Of a DNA stretch of 64,000 bases, positions 19,169 to 30,322 are shown in pieces. The notes under the pieces are model-generated. The model saw only the letters and a list, made by a program, of their open reading frames with translations. It made no database searches and had not been told where the DNA came from. The stretch is from contig JAFKAK010000546.1 of NCBI GenBank assembly GCA_019914995.1, positions 56,808 through 120,807 of the forward strand, given 5' to 3'. Each line of letters begins with the position of its first letter. The first letter of the stretch is position 1. The translations under genes were made by a program, and so were the position numbers. The stretch is from Acanthochlamys bracteata. Lineage: Eukaryota > Streptophyta > Magnoliopsida > Pandanales > Velloziaceae.

Positions 19169-21353
19169 TAAAACTACTAAAATCGAACTAAGCGCCAAAG
19201 GCTGAGATGATAGTTTTCCGCTGCCTTTTACAATTATAACCGACACAATCTAAGATGAACAAACAAAACTAGTAGCGCGAGTAACTATTCTAAAATCAGG
19301 AAGGGCAACATTTTCAATGGGTGTGAGGCACTAGCCGCGCTCTTCAGGCACAAATATCTTACATTTTTATTTTTAATTATTTTAAATTTTACCGGCTCCT
19401 GTTATAAAATTTTTTCTTGTTTTTTTTTTTTTTTTTTTTTTCTTTTTTTCGGGAGACTGCGCTGGCTCGACTACGTTTGACGCTCCCCACTTTAATCTTA
19501 AATAAAAATAATAAATTTTCTAAGTCGGGCTGCCTGCCAGTACGCATCGCCTTTTATTTTAGTAAATAAAGTTTGGAATTTGATAATTGTAATTTTTATG
19601 TTTGTAGAACTAATGCTAAATATTTACGAAACAAAAAAATATTTAAAAATTATAACTAATTTTTTCCTGCTCACGGGAAAGCAGACTCTTTTTTTAATGT
19701 AAAAATTTGCAAACAAATTTTGGAAGGTTCACGGTAATTTTAAAAAATGATAACTAATGCTGCTTATATAATCTATATGAATTATATAAGTTGTAATAAT
19801 ATATTTCGAATTTTCAATAATAGTCTAATAATTATGGTGTTTGGCAGGCGTATGCCAGCCTGGCGCTTGATTTATATGTTACTGGAGGTATAGTTATATC
19901 TAAATATAGTTACACCGCTGACGTACGTCGCCGTACGAGATCGAAATTTAATATTTAAAACAAAAGGATTTGTGGTAAATAAACAGAAAATTTAATTTTT
20001 AATACCGGATAATACCAAATTGGTTTTTAAATACTTCAATAGTATTTTAATAAGTATTGAATACTTTAACTGGTTTTATTTAATTAAATATATTATTGAA
20101 CTACAGGTTTAATTCTATATTATATTGACATATTATTTCTGCTAGCTCTATGAGTCTTGAGAAAAATTCTTTATTCTAAAAATATTGTACAGTGGCTTGC
20201 TTGCTTAGCACTAGCACGAGCCCTCATAAAGCTTTAGCTACAAATAAAAAGATGTTAAATTAAATTGATAAAAAATTGAAAAAATTATGCCTTTTTTACC
20301 TGTTAATGTTTAGGAAAAATTCAATAAAACTTTATAAATAAATAAATAGTATTAGAAATATATTTACCTTAATTTTTGCCTGGCATGTACGCCCCTACGG
20401 TTGGGAAGTATTAATTTCAATTACTAATTTAAATATTCCCCTTGTGCAAGAAAAACATAAGAGGCTATAAAAATTTTTACAAAAAGTGTCTTATTGTTTA
20501 CTAAAATTTTTTCGCCTTTTTTTCCTATTTAACTTTATTTCTCTTTGATCTGATCGATTCAGGCGCGTACAGATATTTAATAATAATTTTATTTTTTACG
20601 CTTTTCCTCTAGAGTCATAAAACTTTTAATATTTAAACAATATGTTATATTTATTCTATTGCTCCCCACCTCACCTTATAAAAAAAATTCAATTAATTGA
20701 AAAAATTCTAGCATAGCTGCCGGTGACGTTGTATTTTAATTGTTATATTTTTAATTAAGATATTTTTAATTAAGATATTTTTAGTAATAATATTTTTCGA
20801 AACCGCGTGGAAAGCTAACTCTATTTTTTTTAATGTACGCCAATGCTCACTACTGTTACCCTACGAAGGAATTTTCAATAATGATTAGTTCAATTACTTT
20901 GTTATGAACAGCTTTCTAGGATAAATTCCTATAATTTATTTTTAATATTTAAAGTCCAGATATACTGGCTATTGATTATCCATCAATATGTTAATTGCTT
21001 TTTCTTCGGAATGCGCGCCTTTAGTTTATAAACACAAATCTTTTTGAAATTCTATTTATTTTTTATATAATGAAATTTTTAGATCACATAATTTTTATAT
21101 ACCTTTATTATCAGTTTTTTTGCTATTTTTCTGTGTTTTTTTTTTTATTACAATTCATTATTTTAATGGTTTAAACTTTTTCTTCCTATTTTTATCGCAA
21201 TTTATTCAATTTCAAATAAAATTATTGCAACAATAGTTGAATCTAACAATTTTTTTAATTCTTATTTAGAAGTTTTTTATTCTGGCTACGCCCTTAATTC
21301 AATATTTTTTCAAAATGAAATCGAGCTATTAGTTTTTTTGAGCTCATAAAATT
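19169..21353. other. long intergenic spacer before nad1
   Basis: Over 2 kb of AT-rich DNA with a poly-T run at 19420-19448, GC-rich clusters near 19450-19490, 19845-19870, 19915-19945, 20185-20225 and 20385-20405, and a short tandem repeat at 20752-20790. An open stretch of 54 codons (21185-21349) ends just before nad1 but matches nothing I know. Confidence 0.5.
20752..20790. repeat. short tandem repeat
   Basis: The unit TTTTTAATTAAGATA is repeated in tandem about twice and followed by a degenerate third copy. AT-rich spacer repeat, probably from replication slippage. Confidence 0.6.
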
Positions 21354-24300
21354 TTGTATACTTTAGCATCTTTACATATTTTTAATGTGTTGGTTTTACT
21401 TCCTGTACTACTTTCTGTAGCCTTCATGACTATCATTGAAAGAAAACAGTTGGCTGCTATGCAAAGACAGGTTGGTCCTAATACTGTTGGTCAAATACAT
21501 ATTAAAAACTCTTTTGGGCACGCGGCACATAGATCTTATCTAAAAAATCATAGTGCTTATGCACTTTCAACGTACACGGTAAACAATAATTCGAAAAAAA
21601 TTTTTTAAGAACCGTAGATATTATGTCTCATCTTGTTCAGTAAAAACATTCTCCAATGATATATTTTCTTTAAACCCTGAGTGAATAACAGGTTTCACGG
21701 ATGGTGAGGGGTGTTTTAGTGTTCAAATCACCAAATCATCTTCGCATAATCCTGATTTACTGTTAAGCCTTATTTTAGCATAAGTCTTCATAAAAAAGAT
21801 CAAGAAATACTAGAAAAATTTGAAATTTCTGGGGTGTACGTTTAGTTTCAGAAAAAGATTATAAGAGTGTTCAGTTTTCGTGTATGATCTATCAAAGATT
21901 TGCTGGTAATTATTAATCATTTTGAAAATTATCCTTTAATAACTCAGAAACATGCTGATTTTTGTTCTTTGGTGCCGTATTTTTTAAAATGGTATCTAAT
22001 AAGGAACATTTAACTATGGAAGGGTTATCGACTATAGTAAATATATACGCTAGTTTAAATTTAGGTTTATCAAAAGAATTAAAAGAAGCTTTCCCTAATC
22101 ATGTTTTGTAGATAGGCAGCCGATTTTTCAATTACTATAAGAGATCATCAATGATTATCCGGATTTGCCTCTGCAGAAGGCTGTTATTTTGTTTATATTA
22201 GGAATCTAAAAGTTACTCATCAGGTTACAAGTGAAATTTGTGCTAATGAAAGCATATATAGAAAATATCAAGTTATCAGTGCTAGCAGAAGTGTCATTTT
22301 AATTTGCTTATTTATAATTCAGATGGGTATGACATCTTATTTAGACGTTGATGTATTGTCTCTTGTACCAGTAGTGGTTTATTCTAATGCTGACACTAAA
22401 AAAGTTTGAAATATTAAAAGAAAACAAAGGTAAGTCTGGGAGATATTGTTGAACTAATAAAAAGACAGGGTTTTTCTTACGCAGGATCTTCTGTTGATTT
22501 GACTAGAAGATTCCGAGATTACTTTTAATGTTAATTATTTAGCTAGACCAGGCCGTAAGATGATCATATATAAAGCTCTATTAAAAACGGTTACTCTGCC
22601 TTTAAACTAGAAATTCTTGAATACTGTATCCGTGAAGAGACAGTATCAAGGAACAGTTTTTATAGATCTTTTGAAACCTAAGTACAATATTTTAAAATCA
22701 GCTGGTACAGTTTTAGGTTTTAACCATAGCGAGGAAACTAAAAATAAAATTAGATTTGCTCGTAGAGGTATTAAACACTCAGAAGAGACAAAATTAAAAA
22801 TTGGATCTTATAGAGGGACAGAGTTAGTTGTCACTAACTTAGAAACAAAAGAAACAGTAATTTATTATTCTGAAAGACAAGCAGCTAGAGAGCTTAATAC
22901 ATCTAGAATAACAATAAGAAGATACATTAAATCTCAAAAAGCTTTTTCATGGTGTTTATTTAATTAGGGAAAAGAGATATCTTATCCATAAAATTACCGG
23001 TGGCTGAATTTTAGTGGGGCCACAACATAATTGAAGGTTGGTTTGGACAGAACTGTTCCGATTAGAAAATGGTAAACTTACTGGAAATATTAAGAACAAT
23101 ACAAGAACAAACGAGGAAGATAAAGCTTAACCTAGAATGGGTTAAGAGGTTATTTTATTTGTGAGTTTAAATGTGTTTGATATATAAAAGTTTAACACAA
23201 TTTAAATTGAAATATTTTTATAAAACCCCATTTCAATTAACTCAACACTCTCGTGATGTTCAATTAATGAATAACATAGTAAACTATTTAGATTGTGGAA
23301 ATATTTTATAAATAATCCTAGAGAGTCTGTGGATTATTATGTAGAAAAGTTTTCCGATTTAACTGAAAAAATTATACCTTTTTTTCGAAAAACTACCCTA
23401 TAATAGGTGTTAAAAACCTAGATTTCAAAGATTTCTGCTCAGTCTCTTCTCTAATGAAAAAAAAAACATCTGACTGCTTTATGATTAAAAAAAAATACGT
23501 GGAATTAAAGAAAATATGAATAAGGATAGAAGATCATAGTTTTGGGTAATTAAATTTTAAATTTTAAATATAATCCCCTTCTTTCTATTGATATTCTTTA
23601 TTCCTTTCTAATCAGGAGAGCCGTATGATGGGAAACTATCACGTAGGTTCTGGGAGCAGTTGCAAACAAGCGCTGACTATAGTTTAAATCAAAATAAGAT
23701 ATTAAGCGAATTATCTCTACATAGAAAAGCCCCTATTATACCTTTTAACTAAAAAAAAAATTGTAAGTGTGTGTGGAGATTTGACCTCTTCAATTGCTCT
23801 TAATAAATTTTTTAAAATTTTAAAAGGTAGTGGTGGTATCTATTTGTTTACTTATAAAATTGACCCTAGCATTTATTATATAGGAAGAGCTAAGGATTTT
23901 CAAAAAGATTTAAATCCCACCTTAATATAAAATTAAATGATCGGTTCCATACTTTTGCAAACGCTGTAGGTTGGGATAAATTCGAATTTTCTATCGTTGA
24001 ATTATGTAATCTAGATGTGCAGCAAAAAGAGAAAACTATTATTTACAAAAATACTTACCATTGTTAAACACTATTTTTAAAAGCAATTTGGGGGAAACTC
24101 AAACTTTTGAATCTTTATATGAACTATTAAAACTTAAACAATTAAATACCAATTTTGAAAATAAATACAAAGGTTTACCTATTAATTTATATGAACACGT
24201 TAATGAACAATTTGTTAATAATTATACAACCTTTAACAGTATAAATCAATTGTCTAAACAATTAAATATTAGTAGAGAAACTATATTTATTTAAATACGT

Positions 24301-27300
24301 ATGTTCCATAAGGAAAAATTATTCTTAACTGTTGTACTGATGATGCTGAAATTTTAAATAAATTAGTTAGCGATGCTATTCTAGGTTTAGATTTAAACCT
24401 ACATCAGCTAAAAAAGTATGATTGTACTATATAGAAGCTGATAATAGCATAGTTAAAACAACTTTTTGATTCTATGGGATTAGCAGCTAAATATTTAAAT
24501 GTACATCACACTTTTATTAATAAACATCTGGATAAATGAATAACAGGTGGTATTGAAGGTAATTATTTATTTAGCAAACGAGCTAGAGAATTTAGAAATA
24601 GATAAATTACTGAAAATATCTTTATTAAGAAAACACAATAATTTAAAGGTATGGTCTTACGATGCTAATACATTAGAATTAATAACGGATGCTTTTCGCA
24701 GCATACAAAAAGCTGCAGATTTTTTTTAATGTAGATTACAGATCTATAAAAATCATCTAGACACCAAAACAGCCACAATAAAAGGTGGTAAATTAGTTTT
24801 ATTTTTTAGTAAAGAGCTAATTGATTTAGAAAAGGTTTTTGTTAATTAATACAGTTAAAAAGCTACTAACGAAACCACTCCTGTTTGAGTATATAAATTA
24901 ATTTATATAAATTAGAATTGATAAATAGTGATTTACCTTCTTATAAATCTAAGTTAATGGCTTCTAATAACTTAAAAATGAGTGTAAAAAACAATTGATA
25001 AATATTTAGATTCTGGGAATCCTTATAAAGGATTATATTTTTTATAGTATTCAACTATAGCCCCCCTTTCCTATAGTGGCTACGCCGGTTATGAGACAAG
25101 GGTGGTAAGAGAACAGTAAATAATAATTTAAGAGGTAAGGAATAAGAAACCTTGTTAGGCCTTATTTAGAGTAAATTACTTTACTCTAATGAAATCATCA
25201 AATTGACAGGAAAGCCTTAAAGCTATTTCTGACTAAGTGATTTAAGTAATTAAATCATGGCCCGGTTAACGACCAGGGTATAGTGAAACAGAAATAGATG
25301 CACGAAAGGAAATAGGTAATCTGCAGCCAAGTACCTAAACTAATAATTTAGGTATGCAGTTCATCGACTAAATGGTGGTTAATATTAATTCTAAATTAAT
25401 ATTTAAGAGATAGTCAGACCCTACTCGAAAGAGTACAGGTAACTTATAAATTGGTTATACTAATGTAAGTTATCTGTTAAATGGATAATAATTATATTAT
25501 TTAGGAGAAAGCCCTATCTTTACCTAATTAAAGTAAATCTGCTTTAAATGGTTAAAAGGGGTAATTGTATTATGGTGTATTGCAACTGTTTGCAGATGCT
25601 TTAAAAATTAATACTTAAAGAAAATGTTATACCTGCTCAGTCCAATAAATTAATTTTTATTCTTGCACCTGTTTCTAGTTTATTTTTTTAGTCTACTTGG
25701 TTGAGTTTATTATACCTTAGGAACATAGGGTAATATTGTCAAACCTGGGAACTCCTAAAGCTTATTTTACCAAGCTATATACGAAAAGTATAAGTGGATG
25801 AATTAATTACTCATGTACGGTAACAATAAATAAGATACTTGGTTGGCGTTTACAAACATTCAACCAAAAATGGACAATCATGGATCTAAATCAACAATAT
25901 TTGAATTGTTGTAAAAGAGCAACGAGTAGACGGTAATAGATATAAAAAAGAAATTTTATTATATTTAAGGTGTACTCTAAGGTACTTGAAAGAAGCTATT
26001 TAGAAAATTGTATACTAAAGTTTACTACGATTCACCATCAAATGGTTCAAATTCTTTTAATTTCAACACTGTCGGAATTATACTACATTATGTAAAAATA
26101 AACATAAAATAGACGAGGTACAGGTTGACCCTGATTTATTACAGGATTTACGGATGCCGAGGGATGCTTTTCTTGCAGTATATTGAAAAGTCCCAAGTAC
26201 AAATTAGGCTGAGAGGTTCAACTAAATTTCAAATTAAACTTCATGTTAAGGATTTGCCAATGTTATTGGAAATTCAGCAGAGTTTAAAATGGCATAGGCT
26301 CTATATCAACTGATCAATCTTCTTGTGCTTTTAGAGTCAGAAAATTCAAAGAAATAGTAGAAGTAATTAACTTTTTTGACAAATATCCTTTAATCTCTCG
26401 GAAAAAAAAGGAGACTATTTATTGTTTAAAGAAATTGTATCTATTATGTTATTGAAAGAACATTTGACTTTAGAGGGTTTACAAAAGATTGTTAATATTA
26501 GAGCAACCTTAAATTTCTGGTCTATCCAAAGAATTACAGTTGATGTTCCCCGAAACTATTCCAGTTCCCCTGTCCTTCAAGAGAAACCTGTGTAATTCTC
26601 ATCCGCAATGATTAGTAGGGTTTACTTCAGGTGAAGGTAATTTCTCTGTATCTTTAGATAAAGGAACTTTTAAATCTTTATTGTTTAAAATTACTCAACA
26701 TTTTAGGGATGAGGAATTATTAATTGCAATAAAAGAATATTTTAATTGTGGATATTGTTATTTAAGAAAAGCAGAAAACACTATGGACTATAAAGTTACT
26801 AAATTTTCTGATATTAATGAAATAATAATACCTTTCTTCATCAATAACCCTGGACTAGGGGTTAAATTTTTAGATTTCAAAGATTGATGTTTAGTTTCAG
26901 AAATGGTTAGAAAAAAAGAGCATCTTTTAGAAGAAGGTGCAATTAAAATAATAGAAATTCAAAAGGGGATGAATAGGGGGAGAAGTATTTAAATCAATAG
27001 CTTATAAGTTTTCAATTTTTGTTTGGTCCTGGTTTAGTTTATATCTGATTTTTCAATGGTATCTTATATACTTTAGCTTTATCTTCTCTTGGAGTCTACG
27101 GTATTTTTTTTATCTGCAGGGTGGAGTGCTAACTCTAAATATGCCTTTCTTGGTGCTTTAAGAGCTACTGCTGCTATGATAAGTTATGAATTGATATTAA
27201 GTTCTGCTATCTTAATAATTATACTTGTAACTTGTACTTTAAATTTCACTTTGGCTATCATAGAATTTCAGGAATCTATTTGGCTAATTATTCCATTATT

Positions 27301-27744
27301 GCCTGTATTTTTATTCTTTTTCTTATCTATTTTAGCTGAAACAAGTAGAACATTATTTGATCTACAAGAGGCGGAAAGTGAACTGGTGGGTGGTTTCTTC
27401 ACGGAACATTCTTCAGTTCCTTTTTGTTTTCTTTTCTTGGCTGAATATTCATCTATTGTATTATTTAGTTGTTTAACAGCTATTTTTTTTTTTAGGAGGT
27501 TATAATTTACCTCATATTATAACTTACTATTTATCTTTAAATGACTTATTCATTAATATTTTTGCTCTTGCTCTAGGTATTAAAACTTGTATATTCTGTT
27601 TCTTTTGTGTGGTTTAGAGCTACACTTCCTAGATTAAGATATGATCAACTAATGGAAGTATGTTGGCTGTATGTCTTGCCTATAGCCGTTGCATTTATTT
27701 TACTAGTACCTTGTTTACACATAGGTTTAGTGCTCTTCGTATAG
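21354..27744 (+). CDS. nad1: NADH dehydrogenase subunit 1, three exons
   Basis: Hydrophobic subunit 1 of respiratory complex I, near the quinone-binding site. Exons are about 21354-21491, 25568-25718 and 27022-27744. Exon 1 has L-L-S-V-A-F-M-T-I-I-E-R-K-Q-L-A-A-M-Q and V-G-P-N-T-V-G. Exon 2 has Y-Y-G-V-L-Q-L-F-A-D-A-L-K-L. Exon 3 has F-G-P-G-L, S-A-G-W-S-A-N-S-K-Y-A-F-L-G-A-L-R, then A-E-T-S-R-T-L-F-D-L-Q-E-A-E-S-E-L-V and R-A-T-L-P-R-L-R-Y-D-Q-L-M. Stop TAG is at 27742-27744. No ATG precedes T-L-A-S-L-H in frame; TTG at 21354 is the best start unless a base is wrong. Frame breaks lie near 25605, 27100, 27495 and 27590. Confidence 0.9.
21600..22215 (+). pseudogene. LAGLIDADG_1 endonuclease, N-terminal part, nad1 intron 1
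   Basis: In-frame continuation of nad1 exon 1 leads towards it. First motif E-W-I-T-G-F-T-D-G-E-G-C-F-S-V at about 21681-21724, then Y-P-L-I-T-Q-K-H-A-D-F. The second motif region L-S-G-F-A-S-A-E-G-C-Y-F-V is at about 22150-22190 after frame correction. Homology stops at about 22215 within domain two. The expected continuation Q-L-T-Q-H-S-R-D appears only at about 23225, after a GIY-YIG gene, so the gene is split. Confidence 0.75.
22270..22966 (+). CDS. GIY-YIG endonuclease nested in a LAGLIDADG gene
   Basis: Nuclease domain K-S-G-R-Y-C-W-T-N-K-K-T-G-F-S-Y-A-G-S-S at about 22430-22495; the usual G-I-Y reads G-R-Y and Y-I-G reads Y-A-G. It continues Y-N-I-L-K-S-A-G-T-V-L-G-F with two NUMOD3-like K-H-S-E-E-T-K segments. 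The C-terminal L-V-V-T-N-L-E-T-K-E-T and A-A-R-E-L-N-T-S-R-I-T-I-R-R-Y-I are NUMOD1-like. It ends at TAG 22964-22966. Its C-terminal 116 codons are uninterrupted, unlike most neighbours. Confidence 0.8.
22967..23214 (+). other. non-coding segment after nested GIY-YIG gene
   Basis: About 250 bases with segments such as ATTACCGGTGGCTGAATTTT, GGTTGGTTTGGACAGAAC and CTAGAATGGGTTAAGAGG, and no convincing frame. By position it could be the ribozyme of an inner intron inside the LAGLIDADG gene. Class not assigned. Confidence 0.35.
23215..23545 (+). pseudogene. LAGLIDADG_1 endonuclease, C-terminal part, nad1 intron 1
   Basis: Starts P-F-Q-L-T-Q-H-S-R-D-V-Q-L-M-N and continues N-Y-L-D-C-G-N-I, K-F-S-D-L-T-E-K-I-I-P-F-F and L-D-F-K-D-F-C. 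This is exactly the part of LAGLIDADG domain two missing from the copy ending at 22215. It ends near the family-typical K-E-N-M-N-K-D-R-R-S. Confidence 0.75.
23618..23683 (+). ncRNA. group II intron domain V/VI-like hairpins
   Basis: GAGCCGTATGATGG-GAAA-CTATCACGTA-GGTTC matches the near-invariant group II domain V with a GAAA tetraloop. One C is missing relative to the expected ACGTACGGTTC. A short hairpin AGCAGTTGC...GCGCT and the ending GACTATAG could be domain VI. No GTGCG 5' end or reverse transcriptase was found for it, so it may be a remnant. Confidence 0.6.
23690..25047 (+). CDS. GIY-YIG endonuclease with repeated C-terminal modules, nad1 intron 1
   Basis: Nuclease domain G-S-G-G-I-Y-L-F-T-Y-K-I-D-P-S and Y-Y-I-G-R-A-K-D-F at about 23830-23900. 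Then F-A-N-A-V-G-W-D-K-F-E-F-S-I, and repeated DNA-binding modules such as S-I-N-Q-L-S-K-Q-L-N-I-S-R-E-T-I, S-M-G-L-A-A-K-Y-L-N-V-H and A-N-T-L-E-L-I-T-D-A-F. Ends Y-F-L with TAG at 25045-25047. Frame breaks near 23915, 24020, 24295, 24395, 24440, 24575 and 24730. It lies directly behind the group II-like hairpin and before an IC-like core. Confidence 0.78.
25719..27021 (+). mobile_element. nad1 intron 2, group I with LAGLIDADG gene
   Basis: Inserted in nad1 within I-I-P-F-G-P-G. Core at 25740-25945: TCAAACCTGGGAACTCC, TACTCATGTACGGTAACAA, GACAATCATGGATCTAAATC and AACGAGTAGACGGTAAT. Same core type as cox2 introns 1 and 3 and cox1 intron 2. The gene occupies the 3' part. Confidence 0.85.
26085..26992 (+). 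CDS. LAGLIDADG_1 homing endonuclease, nad1 intron 2
   Basis: First motif [14 protein letters not shown] at about 26128-26170. Second motif W-L-V-G-F-T-S-G-E-G-N-F-S-V at about 26610-26650. Domain two continues F-K-I-T-Q-H-F-R-D-E-E-L-L and K-F-S-D-I-N-E-I-I-I-P-F-F, ending M-N-R-G-R-S-I with TAA at 26990-26992. Domain two is open for more than 300 bases; domain one has several frame breaks. Both catalytic acidic motifs are present. Confidence 0.82.
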
Positions 27745-28369
27745 AAATTTGCAATAAAAAAAAAAAACTTACTAGGGTCACACGTCAGAAATACCTAAAT
27801 GGAGTTTGGATTATTACGAATTATATAAAATAGTTCTAAGAAAGCCGAACATAGTTCCGCTGCAAATTAAATATGTGCCTGTCTTTAATAAATATAAAAG
27901 TTCTAAAACTTAGTTAAAAAATTGAATTAATTTTTATTTTATAGTAATGTAAAATTTTAACTAGATCGAGTATACTTAATATACTTAATTGAGGAGAAGG
28001 ATAAGACATTACAAGTCGTAATAAGTGAAAAATATTACTAAATTTAAAATCTCTCCGCGGTATGTAATTACTGCAGAATTCTTATAAATGTAACAAAATC
28101 AAGACTTGAAAAATTTTTAATATAAAATTGGTCTTGCCTACTTGGTTGTTTTATATAAAGCCCACTGACTGCTTACTCTTACAGGTTTTAAAGGTGATAA
28201 AAATTTTTAGATTAATAAGCTTTAACAATTGTTAATAATACTAATAATATCCGATTCCCTCTGTCGTTTTTGTGCCTGGCAGGCTACGCCCGTCTTGGTC
28301 TTGTTTCTGTAAGGTCTTTGTTCTGTGGATAAAATATAGTAATAAAAAATAAGTGAAAATAAAATTTAG
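27745..28369. other. intergenic spacer after nad1
   Basis: AT-rich; one GC-rich patch near 28270-28300. No gene seen. Confidence 0.5.
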
Positions 28370-28434
28370 AATCTTTTCTAGCGTTAGCAGGGCCAGATCG
28401 CCAAGTTAACGGGAGTTCGATTCTCCCAAAGATT
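28370..28434 (+). tRNA. degenerate tRNA-like sequence, possibly Asn
   Basis: Acceptor AATCTTT/AAAGATT pairs perfectly and the T arm GGGAG-TTCGATT-CTCCC is perfect. The middle is too short (65 bases in total). A D arm and anticodon arm cannot be drawn cleanly. AAGTTAAC could hold GTT (Asn), but pairing is poor. It is either a tRNA with deletions or a pseudogene. Confidence 0.4.
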
Positions 28435-28603
28435 AATGGTAATAATAATTTTAAGATTTTTAATATTTAACCATTCTTTAAAATTATTTAATCCAAATTT
28501 AACTCCCTTCTCAATTCTTTCTAGCAAATCCATAAAATTGATTATAATTTGAGCGAAACCTTTATATTATTTACCCTTATTTACCATTAAATTCTCGCTT
28601 GAT

Positions 28604-28644
28604 ACAAACAAACAAACAAACAAACAAACAAACAAACAAACAAA
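28604..28644. repeat. (AAAC)n microsatellite
   Basis: About ten tandem copies of the tetranucleotide CAAA, 95 bases upstream of the nad4 start. It is the only such tetranucleotide array seen in the window. Confidence 0.9.
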
Positions 28645-28738
28645 TTAAAAAAATTAAGTAAGTAAAAGTTGGAAAAATTAGCGGTGAAAAGGTATTAGCT
28701 AAACTTCTACTTTTTATTGATTTTTATATAATTTTATT

Positions 28739-30322
28739 ATGATTATATGTTTATTAATAATTCCTTTAATTGGAGTATTATTATTATTGCCTTTAGGTAA
28801 AGATAGTTCTCTAAATAATTTAAGTGTTGGTGTTCTACAAAAAGAACAAATATTAGGATCTAATTCTACTGATAAATCTTTGCAAGACGGATACAGTTAA
28901 TTTTAAAAATTCCGATCAAATGTTAAAAAATCGGAAAAAGAATTAATGAAAAAATAGCTTTATTTGCGTCATTATTAAATTTATTAGTATCTATTTATAT
29001 GTGGTTTCAATTTGATAATAATACTACAAGTTATCAATTTGTTTATGAATTTAATAATTTAAATTTTTGTCATTTTCTATATAGGGTAGATGGTCTTTCT
29101 TTATATTTTGTACTTTTGACTACTTTTATTACTCCTATTTGTATTTTGTCTAATTGATCAGATATCACAGTTAAATTGAAATATTTTTTAATTTCTTTTT
29201 AGTTTTAGAAACACTTCAAATTGCTGTTTTTGTAGTTTTAGATTTATTTTTATTTTATATCTTTTTGAATCTGTTTTAATTCCTCTATTCTTCATCGTAA
29301 TAATTTGAGGAGGAAGTAGTAAAAAATTTAGAGCGGCCTTTTATTATTTTTATATACTTTAGCAGGTAGTTTATTTATGTTATTAGCTATACTCTTTTAT
29401 ATATCAAAATACTGCCTCTACTGATTTTTTATTTTTATCTTTAACAGATATTAGTTTAGATTATCAAAAAATTCTTTGGTTGGCTTTTTTTTAAGTTTTG
29501 CTATTAAAACTCCATTATTTCCTTTCCATATTTGGCTGTTTAGAGCTCACGCTGAAGCACTTTAGCTGGATCTATAATTTTAGCTGCTGTAATATTAAAG
29601 TTGGCATCTTATGGTTTCTTAAGAGTTTTAATCCCATTTTTCCTGATGCCACTTTATACTTTTTACCTTTAGTGCAAACTATAGCTTCTATTACCATAGT
29701 TTATGCTTCATTATCTACCTTAAGACAGATAGATAATAAACAATTTAGTGGCTATGTCTTCCGTTGCTCATATGGGAGTAGTAGTATTAGCCTTATTCTC
29801 TAATAATGTACAAGGTATAGAAGGAGGTATACTTTTAGGTATATCTCACGGTTTTGTATCCCCTGCGCTGTTTATTTGTGTAGGTGGTATACTATATTCT
29901 AGATACCATACTAGAATTATAAAATATTTTTAAGGGAATAGTAAATAGAATGCCTTTATTTACTACTTTATTTTTTGTGTTTATTTTATTTAATACGGCT
30001 GTACCTCTAAGTTTAAATTATGTAGGAGAGTTTTATCTTTAACTGGAGTTTTCTTTACAGTCACCTTTTATCTCTGTATTAGGGCTAGTGGTATCGTTTT
30101 AAGTGCCGCTTATTCTATTTGAGTTTATACTTTAGAATTTCTTACGGATCTTATAACAATCCTGTATTTAATCTTATGGGTAGCGTAAAAGATATTAATA
30201 GAAGAGAATTTTTCTTATTATTACCTTTATTAATTGCCACCGTAATTTTAGGAATATTACCCAATATTGTACTAGATGCATTGCACGCATCTGTTACCAC
30301 AATATTATATAGTATAGTATAA
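28739..30322 (+). CDS. nad4: NADH dehydrogenase subunit 4 (intronless, frame-broken)
   Basis: Antiporter-like proton-pumping subunit of complex I. Starts M-I-I-C-L-L-I-I-P-L-I-G-V. Conserved landmarks are Y-R-V-D-G-L-S-L near 29083, F-E-S-V-L-I-P-L-F-F near 29262, R-A-A-F-Y-Y-F near 29330, and H-A-E-A-L-A-G-S-I-I-L-A near 29550 after frame repair. V-A-M-S-S-V-A-H-M-G-V-V follows near 29743, G-I-L-Y-S-R-Y-H-T-R near 29885, and L-N-Y-V-G-E-F-L-S-L near 30017. Stop TAA is at 30320-30322. At least ten one-base frame changes. No intron found. Confidence 0.9.

Larger units (their letters stand above)
21492..25567 (+). mobile_element. nad1 intron 1, composite (group I plus group II-like part)
   Basis: A 4.1 kb insertion between V-G and Y-Y-G. 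It holds a LAGLIDADG_1 gene split by a GIY-YIG gene, a hairpin matching group II domain V at 23618-23650, a second GIY-YIG gene, and an IC-like group I core at about 25190-25445 (TCAAATTGACAGGAAAGCC, GCAGCCAAGTACC, GCAGTTCATCGACTAAATGG, AGATAGTCAGACCC). Exon junctions (T before, G at the end) fit a group I outer intron. The inner order implies repeated insertion. Confidence 0.78.

Noticed and set aside
28370..28434. Calling the short tRNA-like element a definite tRNA-Asn
   Set aside because: Only the acceptor and T arm are sound; the anticodon loop cannot be placed in a proper stem.
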